Shown here one piece after another: positions 25,238 through 33,410 of a stretch of 64,000 bases of DNA; positions within the stretch are counted from its first letter, which is position 1, and the number at the start of each line of letters is the position of its first letter. Origin of the DNA: Sipunculus nudus (lineage: Eukaryota; Annelida; Sipuncula; Golfingiida; Sipunculidae); assembly GCA_026874595.1 (NCBI GenBank), contig CM049306.1:28823519-28887518 (forward strand), in the 5' to 3' direction. The notes under the pieces are model-generated. The model searched no databases and was not told the origin of the DNA. It was given only the letters and a program-made list of their open reading frames with translations. A program made the position numbers and the translations under genes.

Positions 25238-25657
25238 GGGCTGAAACGGGTACAAAATTTTGGACTCGAGTACCCGATAGGCAATACCCGACTCGGACTC
25301 GAGTACTCGTTACTATGGCAACGCTGTAAAGTTAAACTGACATCTGTTTACAGATGCAAAAATACATCAGTTTGACTTCATGATGGCTTAACTTTATCCA
25401 AACGAAGGAATAGATATAAATACTAAAATTAAACAGTGGAAAACTCAATTCGAAAGCATATAACTCATAAATGTAAGTCTCTTCGAAATAAACTGTACAG
25501 TATAATTATTACTTCGGTAATGAATAAATAGGCCAAGACTCAGTAAATTTGCAGTAATATTTAGATATGCAGGTACATAACGAGTACTCGAGTCCGAAAT
25601 TTGGACTCGAGTACTCGGTAAGTATTACCCGGACTCGAGTACTCCTTTCAGCCCTTT
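25238..25657. mobile_element. hAT-like MITE with target-site duplication
   Basis: Terminal inverted repeats GGGCTGAAA / TTTCAGCCC. Subterminal repeats of 'ggactcgagtactcg' are present in both orientations at both ends. The flanks carry the same ATTGTACTA (25229-25237 and 25658-25666), consistent with the 8-bp duplications made by hAT transposases. No coding sequence, so non-autonomous. Confidence 0.75.
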
Positions 25658-26452
25658 ATTGTACTAGTGATAACACATATCACAGGATCAGTTGTTCAAA
25701 CTATTGAACTAAAACTGTGCATGTCCGTACATCTTGGATACCCTTATCGATCTTGTACACACGACTGGCCCGGTACCTATGTGGTTGGCCATATCGGTCT
25801 ACAATCAATTTCGCATGGCGCGCATCCATCCGTTTGTTTTGGTGATATCACTCGCACCTCAGGAGTATTCAATGTATTGGCCTGAAATTAAGCATGTTCA
25901 TCTATTTTGTATAGCTTTGCTTGTAGGCCTACACATGACAGGTGGCGCAACCTGTAAGCAGGTATTCTTAGAATACATCCATGCATTTATCTTAGGAGTG
26001 TTTTAAAGAATCCGCACGACATTGTGTGTCTATAGATCTTGTATACCTGAATCTCTAATATACAAAAGCTTAATAGATATCACCACTGCAATCGTCCTCG
26101 CGTTGTGCTCATTCATAAGTCTGTGTTTGTTGAAAATTGCACATACATTCACGTATATTTATCTCAGGAGTTTTTTTTTTTTTTTGCTTTATTCGCCTGA
26201 AAATGCATGTCCATAATTCTTGGAATGGTTAATCTTGTATACAAGACCGGTGGCGCCTTCTACAATTAATTTCATCTGGCGTCTACCTGCAGATCTGTTA
26301 TGGTGAAGATCGCACATATCTCAAGGGTTGTTCAACGTTACATAAAATCTTGTTTCGTCCATCCTTGCATCTCTGATGCCACAAAATACGAGGGCTGTCA
26401 TATGTCATGAGAGATTCCACGCCTCACTTTATCCTTGTATCTGTGATTCGGA

Positions 26453-26456
<4 letters not shown>

Positions 26457-26516
<60 letters not shown>

Positions 26517-26529
26517 TTATATATATATA
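26457..26529. repeat. (AT)n microsatellite
   Basis: Long TA dinucleotide run. Tyr/Ile-alternating open frames across it are artefacts. Confidence 0.95.
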
Positions 26530-26803
26530 GTCGCTTGTCGACTGCCCATATTCTAGTATACTTTGTTGTTGTCAAAATTTTTTTTGAGTAAGTTGTCACG
26601 TATGCAATGCACCATTTAGCTTCGCGTTGTTTAGAAAGCACATACATATGTAGGCCTACATTCGTCAGCAGAGCGAATCGAAATTAAGCGTTTTTGGTCG
26701 AGACAATGTGGCAGAATAATTATATTAATACAGATACATACTGGCAGAGTTATAGGTTCATGGTACTCACCTGTACCCACCCCTACAAAGCCACCCATAA
26801 AAA

Positions 26804-26807
<4 letters not shown>

Positions 26808-26839
<32 letters not shown>

Positions 26840-26840
26840 A

Positions 26841-26936
<96 letters not shown>
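26808..26936. repeat. Compound (CA)n-(TA)n-(GA)n microsatellite
   Basis: Consecutive CA, TA and GA dinucleotide runs followed by a short CAGA run to about 26980. Open frames here are low-complexity. Confidence 0.95.
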
Positions 26937-26980
26937 TAAAGAGAGAGGGGGGAGAGAAAGAGAGACAGACAGACAGACAT

Positions 26981-27757
26981 TTGTATAGCAAAAATAACGT
27001 CTGTGGAGCCCCGGTCCAGATTGTGACCATCATATAACTATTTAAACTCCATACAAGAACTCCAGTAGTGTCTTTTGTCCACGTGGACCGCCCTCAACGA
27101 CCGTGTTCGTTCTGCGTGGGATCTCACGTGCCATGTAATCTGTTATCTTTGCAAAATGGACTTTGTATTGGTGGATATATTGAATACTGAACACCGTCAA
27201 CTATATATGAGGTCTTTACAAAAAAATAGGACCAATAAACAAGATATAACAGTCGATATATCGGCATTATGTCTACATTTGCAGCTATATAATTAATGAA
27301 ACTTAAATATTTTTTATCTAGCAACTGTCTATAACCTGAGTCAATCAGTTTCATTTGTTTCATGCTACAATGTCATTATATTAAGCACCCTTCATACCGC
27401 TTCTTATATTTTTAATTTTTTCTCAACATAAGGATTTTATATATACAGTTATACAAGAATTTAAAATTCACGTGCATATATGAAGAGGTAATTAACATAT
27501 TATATTATCCAGTGTTCTCCGCGAGAAATTCTGACAGGGTGGTGGTAAGCGCGGTGGAACCGGGCCTGGTGTCTTCGTGTTGCGCGTCATACATTCTTTT
27601 ATTGTCTGATTTAAGATTCAATTTAAATAACTTTTTTATGCATGTAAAAACATTAAGAGCAAGGAGAATGGCATGTGTAATTTGTTTGTGTGGGTTGTCT
27701 TAAGAACAACCGATAAAATGCAAATATAGAAATTTATTGTATCACTTAAAGACCAGC
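26981..27757. other. Intergenic DNA between GPAT and the gypsy remnant
   Basis: No gene, array or recognisable element that I can support. Confidence 0.5.
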
Positions 27758-27974
27758 TGTTATGGCAGCACACTGAGTGAATATACCTTCCTAGAAGCCA
27801 CAGTCAGAATATGTATCAATGTGAACCAATACCCGTGCCAACAGGCATTGTGTATATAAAAAGCAATTAGGGAACCAGGGAGTTGTGGCTTCTCTTACTC
27901 TACAACAGTGGGCTGCCTTATACCCAGCCAGGAACTGATGTGACGGCTGTGATTATAAGATCCCAGCACTGACA
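27758..27974 (-). mobile_element. Candidate 3' LTR of the Gmr1-like element
   Basis: 217 bp bounded by TG...CA. On the minus strand it begins TGTCAGTGCTG and ends TGCCATAACA. It lies just downstream of the RNase H remnant and contains a TATA-like GGGTATAAGG in the transcribed orientation. A matching 5' LTR is not present because the element is truncated, so the call rests on position and ends only. Confidence 0.45.
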
Positions 27975-28129
27975 CCAGCTTAATTACTCCTGCCTATCAA
28001 TCACTTAGCAAGACCCAATGCAGGGTTGGTCTGTAAGGCCAGTCCTTGCTACCCCTGACCACTGTATGTCTGACAGGGACAGAGAAAGGGTGGCGGGGAC
28101 AGATGAAAGAGTGGCGGGTAACATGGCTG

Positions 28130-28690
28130 GCGGTGAGAAATGATTGGGTGGCAGTGCGCCAGGCTATATTGACTTCAAGATTGTAATCCTGTAAAAACAA
28201 ACTCCATCTCAACAATCTTTGATTTTTACACTTCAACTTGTTCATGAACGTGAGGGGATTGTGATCACTGAGGACAATGATAGGCTTGACTGATGAAGTA
28301 ACATAAACTTCAAAATGTTGCAATGCCGAAATCAAAGCCAAACATTCTTTTTCAATAGTGGGGTAGATTTTCTGGTTTGCATTCAACTTTCTTGAGAAAT
28401 AACAAATTGGATGATCTATGCCATCATTGCCTTCTTGTAACAAAACAGCACCAACAGCAGTATCACTAGCATCTACAGCTAACCTAAATGTACGGAAAAG
28501 TCTGGAGCTACCAAAATTGCTGAGCTTTGCAGAATTGCTTTCAAATTCTGAAATGCATTTTCAAACTGAACATTCCATACAAACTTTTGTTTCCTTTTTA
28601 ACAAATTAGTCAAAGGTTCAGCTACAGCAGAAAAATTTGGACAAAATTTCCTGTAGTATCCAACCATACCAAGAAAACGCATTATTTGCT
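28130..28690 (-). pseudogene. Ty3/gypsy connection and RNase H domain, frameshifted
   Basis: 28682-28479 encodes the connection ('MRFLGMVGYYRKFCPNFS') up to the start of RNase H. A second frame, 28443-27997, continues with 'YFSRKLNANQKIYPTIEKE' and the 'LSDHNPLTFM' block typical of gypsy RNase H. The expected C-terminal 'DALSR' motif is not recognisable after 'LQDYNLEV'. A frameshift separates this from the RT frame. Confidence 0.85.
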
Positions 28691-28701
28691 TTTTTTCTGG
28701 T

Positions 28702-29505
28702 CTAGGGACTTATTTTAGCATCAACAGGTTTTACTTGACCCTGCCCTACAACATGACCAAAAAATGTTACTTGTGCATGACAGAACTCCGATTTTACTAA
28801 TTTGACGGTCAGACATGCTTCATTTAGTCTTTCGAAGAGGTCGCGAAGAATTTGCAGATGTTTCTCCCAGGTGTCGCTGTACACGATAAGGTCATCAATA
28901 TATGCGTCGCAGCCCTGAATGTCCTTTCCAACCAGATGGATGAGGCGCCGGAACGTGGCTGGCGAGTTCTTCATGTCAAACGGCATAATTTTATACTGGT
29001 ACAGTCCTTGCGGCGTCTTAAATGCGGACACTTCTTTCGCTCGTTCTGGCAGCGGAACTTGCCAGAATCCTTTTAGCAAGTCAAACTTGGAAACATATCT
29101 GGAGCTACCGACTGTATCAATACTATCATCGATCCTCGGAATCGGGAACGTGTCAGTCTTGGTGACAAAGTTCAGTTTTCGATAATCTGTGCACATACGG
29201 TAACTTCCATCAGGTTTTGGCACAAGAATACATGGTGAACTCCAGTTACTGTTACTAGGTTCAATAAAATCATTGTCCAGCAAATATTGAATCTCATCCT
29301 GTAGATACTTTTGCTTTTCTGGATTCAGTCTATATGAATGCTGCTTGACTGCGCTTGCCTCGCCAACATCGCCGTCATGACACAATATGTTAGTTCGCGT
29401 TGGAATGTCACTAAACAAATGTTCATAATTCCGCAGCAGGTTCGTTAGGTCTTTTCCTTGTTGTGCGGTAAGGTGTGACAGTTTGGCATCCAGGTTGTTA
29501 AGCAT
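28702..29505 (-). pseudogene. Ty3/gypsy reverse transcriptase domain
   Basis: 267 uninterrupted codons. Recognisable blocks are the N-terminal 'SNWSSPCILVPKPDGSYRMC' region, the 'KFDLLKGFWQVPL' block, a degraded 'MPFDMKNSPATF' (usually MPFGM), the catalytic YIDD box and the 'FFGHVVG' block. The frame is lost just before the RT-RNase H connection at about 28700. It is a retroelement remnant; the recent appearance of the RT frame contrasts with the decayed integrase. Confidence 0.9.
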
Positions 29506-29543
29506 GTCTGAGTTTTTTAGTGGTACTGTACCACACTTACAAT

Positions 29544-29698
29544 TGTTACGAAGACAAATCTATCAGGGGACAATTCTGGGCCGATCCGGGATTCGAATCT
29601 ATAACGGTGGCGCACAAGTCCGACGTACCAACCGCTGCGCTAGCAAAGCAAGCTTCACTAGCGAGAAGTTTGGTCCGCTTTTATGTCACCCCGTGACA
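29544..29698 (-). repeat. TRIM 3' LTR with Pol III A and B boxes
   Basis: 155 bp with TG...CA ends. It carries A box TAGCGCAGCGGTTGG and a B-box variant ATTCGAATCCC. It is roughly 85% similar to the 5' LTR by eye, so the insertion is not very recent. Confidence 0.8.
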
Positions 29699-29709
29699 AA
29701 CCCCCTCTT
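29699..29709 (-). promoter_or_regulatory. Polypurine tract of TRIM
   Basis: AAGAGGGGGTT on the minus strand, directly before the 3' LTR start TGTCACGG. Confidence 0.75.
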
Positions 29710-29801
29710 AAGAGCGTTCTGCTTTCAGAACAAGAATAATTATCCCAGAAATCACAATTTGGTGAGCTTATTCCCTGGGCCACAAAGTTTACTGTCACGT
29801 T

Positions 29802-29814
29802 GGACGAGCCCCCA
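29802..29814 (-). promoter_or_regulatory. Primer-binding site (tRNA-Pro type)
   Basis: TGGGGGCTCGTCC on the minus strand is complementary to the 3' end of tRNA-Pro, as in murine gammaretroviral-type PBS sequences. It lies three bases inside the 5' LTR. Confidence 0.8.
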
Positions 29815-29817
29815 TTT

Positions 29818-29975
29818 TGTTACGAAGTCAAATTGTTCAGGGGAAAATATCGGGCTGATCCGGGATTCGAACCCATGTCGGTGGCGCACAAGTTCGGCGT
29901 ACCAACCGCTTCGCTAAAAGAGCAAGCTTCACTATAGCGAGACTGTTCGATCCGCTTTTATGTCACCCCGTAACT
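29818..29975 (-). repeat. TRIM 5' LTR with Pol III A and B boxes
   Basis: 158 bp, ending CGTAACA on the minus strand. It contains an A-box-like TAGCGAAGCGGTTGG and a perfect B box GGTTCGAATCC about 43 bases later, the spacing found in tRNAs. The T-arm-like stem TGGG-TTCGAAT-CCCG is intact. No acceptor stem pairs, so this is tRNA-like rather than a tRNA gene. Confidence 0.8.
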
Positions 29976-29979
29976 CAAT

Positions 29980-30960
29980 CAATATCTACTTTAACTGGGT
30001 CAAGGTCAATGTTTACACAATTTACAGCAGTAACATTATTTACAACATCTGATGTGCTATTTCTGTCGAAATATGGTTTCAACATGTTAACATGGCACAG
30101 TTGTTTCTTCACACGCCTATCTGGTGTCAACAGTATGTAATTTAAATCACTGACTTTCTTGTCAACAATGTAAGGACCAAAATACCTAGCTTGCAGAGGT
30201 CTGCCAGGGATGGGAAGTAAGACAAGGACCTTTTCACCAGGCTCAAACGTCCTACTTACAGTGTGTTTGTCGATACTTTGTTTTCATTTTACTTTGTGCA
30301 GATTTTAGATTTGACTTTGCATTTTCACAAGCATTGTGTAGTTTAGTGCGAAGTCTGAGACATACTGCAGTAAACTAAGAGAATTAGGATTTTCACACGA
30401 GAGTTTTTCTTTAAGTAGTTTCAATGGAAGTTCAGTTCGCGGTCCATGTCCGAAAACTAGTTCAAAGGGACTGAAACCCAAGGACTCTTGAAAGGGTTCT
30501 CTGACAGCAAACAGCAATAGGTGGATTCCTTCATTCCAGTCTTTCCGTGTGTCATAGCAATAGGTCCTATAATCATGTTTTCTAATGTCTGGTGAAAGCG
30601 CCCGAGGAATTAGCCAGACATAACCCTTGGTCAGACTGGACGGATTTTGGTAATCAAAAAGTTGTAAAAAAAACTTGGTCAGAGCTTTGACAACACTTTT
30701 GGCATTAATTTTGCGCAATGGTATTGCCTCAGGGAACCTGGTAGATGCGCATATAATTGTCAGCAAGTATTAATGTCCAGATTTTGTTTTTGGCAGTGGT
30801 TTAATACAATCAACAATAATCCTATTGAATGGTTACTCGAAAGCAGGAATAGGCCTAAGTGGGGCCTTAGGAGGATTCTGATTGGGCTTCCCTACCATCT
30901 GGCATGTATGGCATGATTTACAATAGTGTACAACATCTTTCCTGAGGTTAGGCCATAGAA
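29980..30960 (-). pseudogene. Ty3/gypsy integrase, decayed, with GPY/F-type C-terminus
   Basis: In order on the minus strand: a zinc-finger remnant with CKSCHTC near 30920; the start of the catalytic core ending in 'ICASTRFPEAIPL' near 30740; 'FSPFELVFGHGP' near 30450; and a C-terminal module containing 'LQARYFGPY' and 'CHVNMLKPYF' (about 30230-30070). Stops and small deletions interrupt it, including loss of most of the central catalytic core. The C-terminal frame runs to the TRIM insertion point at about 29979. Confidence 0.8.
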
Positions 30961-30975
30961 GTGTGTACTGACTTC

Positions 30976-32825
30976 CTGATAAGTTTTATTTATACCTAAA
31001 TATATACCTATATATATATGAGAATTTAACTGCATGTGTAAAACCCATGTATTAGTAACCTATAAATGAGTGCGTATATAAAGTTATTATGTATGTGAAC
31101 ATCGCAATAAGAGCGATTGTCGTGAATATACGGTGTGCGTGAAACAGTATGTCGGGGGGGGGGGGGGGGGGTTGCTATAGCTTCACAGTATCAATACACG
31201 TCACTTCAGTCAGTTCACTCTGCATCACGCATATACGCATACACATAAACGTAGGATCTGAAGCAATTTCCATGCATATTTCCATGTACAGGCACGTGTT
31301 TCCATATAAGCGACGAGACAAGCGATTTCTAGTCTGCGAAGTTAATTAGAGAAATTAGGTGAATTTTGTGGAACTAATGAAAGTGTTTATTCTATAATAA
31401 AAGGCGTGTTCGGATCTTTATTTATCCGTTTATAAAAAATATAGTATTTTAAGTAACTTTTCCTCTATGTCCTGCATTTCTATTGTCACACATTGCTAAT
31501 CATCCGGAATTCAGGTCCGAATCTGCACACATATATGTATATTTCATCCATATACATCGCAATCCTTCGCTGGGGTGGATATACATGATCCTAGAATTAA
31601 TTAATGTGTGTAGAATGTGTGTGTTTGGGGGGGGGATTGGTATGTGTGTATGTGAGTGTGTGTGTGTGTGTTGGGGGGGGGGGGGTTACATGTGCGAGAA
31701 GTGCTATAGTACATTTTATATATACCTCACATACAGAACATAAAGGGGGAGAATACAGATCGAGGCGCAACCCGGGTTCAGCTTTTCGGTATTTTTATAT
31801 TTCCTGATGTTTTGGGGTCGAAAAAGAGACCCCTGCATGCCCCCACTAAATCCGCCCCCATTCACACAGTACTGTTACTGTATGTACTATTTGATTTTCC
31901 GACGGACAACCTTTCTAATGGTTGTTTTTGATATTACAAGGACTCCAGTCAAAAAGGTCAACCATATGGCACCCCGAGACCTGATCCTAGCATTCTATAG
32001 GTCTGCTCGGATATGTGATATAGAATCTTCCCGGAAATAATGATAATTTAATTCTTTCCGGAAAACGGGAATCAATCCATAATATTTCAAGATTAATGAG
32101 AAATGAGAAGCATCTGTTTTTTTCCTGGGAGCAACAGAAATTCCCATTCTAAGAACTTTTTTTTTTGTAAAATTATATCCTTTAGGTATATGGACAGGTG
32201 TAACCGTTTTTGACCTTTTAAATGGAATATAATTCAATTTTTAATCATGAAGTAAATGCCTGCATTTGAATGATTAAAATGATGGCACAAAACAATTAAA
32301 AAGAAGGAATTTGATAATTTTATCCTTACCGGTATCCCAATTTGCAATAGTATACTAAGTATATTACGTGTTATATAAAGTGAAACATGTATCATGAGAT
32401 ACCTCTGTATGTGGCGACCCCTGCCGGTAATAAAGAGAGTTAGGTTGTTCATGATGGAACGGTGTGTTTAACAATATTTATCTTATTTCATAAACAAAAT
32501 TGGGGTTTTATTTTTGTGTAGCTTCATTTTCCTTCATTTTAAAATTATGAAAGATGTGTGAAAGAATATTTGAAAGGTAAAAATAACGTTAAAAAGCTGG
32601 CATGAAATGACTCTTTTTTTCTATATAGAAAGGTTAATGAATTTCAAAACTGAATTCCATAAAATTATATTCGTTTTTTTTCTATGTTTTTGAAATTTGA
32701 AAAGGAGAACTAATAATCCTCCCGGGAGAGATAGGGTTTCTCATTTATCACGAGTAGAATGAGAATTCCCAATTTATCCCGGGAAGAAAGAAATCATTTA
32801 ATAGGCCTACAATCTCTCGATTCTT

Positions 32826-32899
<74 letters not shown>

Positions 32900-33365
32900 A
32901 ATATATATATAAATATATATATATATATATTCAGGATTATGCCACATATCTTATAAGATAATTATAATTCAAACCTTTACATGTATATTTTAAGCAACAA
33001 CAAACCATTCATTTTTGATTCTCAAGATATAAGCCTGTTACTTTTATTTTGTTATCATCGATCCCATTTCCTACTTTAAGCCAATATACATGTTGAAGTT
33101 TCCTCTTAATGTTTGCCTTTTTGCCTGTTTGTTATATTTCTATATATTTCTAGCTTTCCATGTATCAACGTAAACTCCTTCATTGCATCATAATATGTTA
33201 TTTATATATTGTATTATACAGAGAATCATTCATATAAGCCGATGTGGCTACTTTATAATCTTTTTTTTAATAAACGTGTTTGACACAATGGTCAGGAAGA
33301 CGCATCTTTTAAAAAGACACATTCTGTTACTGTTCGAGCCCACGGAGCCTTCCCAAAGAACCAAC
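30976..33365. other. Intergenic DNA upstream of ATP5ME
   Basis: Contains a poly-G tract (31154-31171), a GT/G-rich stretch (31605-31687) and a compound CT-TA microsatellite (32829-32930). No gene was recognised. The last ~90 bases before 33366 should hold the ATP5ME promoter and 5' UTR. Confidence 0.6.
32829..32930. repeat. Compound (CT)n-(AT)n microsatellite
   Basis: About 50 bases of CT repeat followed by TA repeat with 'aaatat' interruptions. Confidence 0.95.
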
Positions 33366-33410
33366 ATGGCGACCTTGGCAGCACCAAAAGCGGTCTCACC
33401 GTTAATCAAG
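33366..33410 (+). CDS. ATP5ME: ATP5ME exon 1
   Basis: Fifteen codons, MATLAAPKAVSPLIK, then ATCAAG|GTAATA donor, phase 0. VSPLIK is the family signature at the N-terminus. Confidence 0.92.

Larger units (their letters stand above)
25160..26560 (-). repeat. Diverged family B-like array, interrupted by a hAT-like MITE
   Basis: B-like half-units are marked by 'ggtggcgccatctgc' (25183), 'aggtggcgcaacctg' (25940) and 'ggtggcgccttctac' (26250). The block ends at 26527-26560 with the inverse of the hairpin boundary AGTCG-acaag-CGACT seen at 13350. This suggests an element in the orientation opposite to 13340-15235. A microsatellite sits at 26457-26529. Confidence 0.6.
29544..29975 (-). mobile_element. 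TRIM: miniature LTR retrotransposon with tRNA-like LTRs
   Basis: 432 bp: two direct repeats (29818-29975 and 29544-29698) flank only 119 bp. Read on the minus strand, the internal part starts three bases after the LTR with TGGGGGCTCGTCC, the tRNA-Pro-type primer-binding site, and ends with AAGAGGGGGTT, a polypurine tract abutting the 3' LTR. CAAT is duplicated at both sides (29540-29543 and 29976-29979). No coding capacity. It sits between the integrase and RT segments of the gypsy remnant. Removing it with one CAAT copy leaves the host element's reading frame open across the junction, which confirms both insertion and boundaries. Confidence 0.88.
27975..30975 (-). mobile_element. Decayed Ty3/gypsy retrotransposon, INT-RT-RNaseH order (Gmr1-like)
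   Basis: On the minus strand the order is integrase (about 30950-29980), reverse transcriptase (29505-28702), then RNase H (about 28690-28150). Ordinary Ty3/gypsy elements have RT-RNaseH-INT; the order seen here is that of the Gmr1 group first known from cod. Gag and protease are missing, because the left side (high coordinates) breaks off near 30975 into AT-rich DNA. Several frameshifts and stops mark it as dead. A TRIM is inserted between INT and RT. Confidence 0.85.

Noticed and set aside
26376-27033. Open frames of alternating Tyr/Ile, Cys/Val or Arg/Glu
   Set aside because: Translations of TA, GT and GA microsatellites.
29483-29917. 144-codon plus-strand open frame
   Set aside because: It runs antisense through the RT start and across both TRIM LTRs, so it is a shadow frame.
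29544-29975. Two tRNA genes
   Set aside because: A and B boxes are present, but there is no pairing acceptor stem. Both copies sit in LTRs with PBS, PPT and target duplication, so they are tRNA-like retroelement parts.
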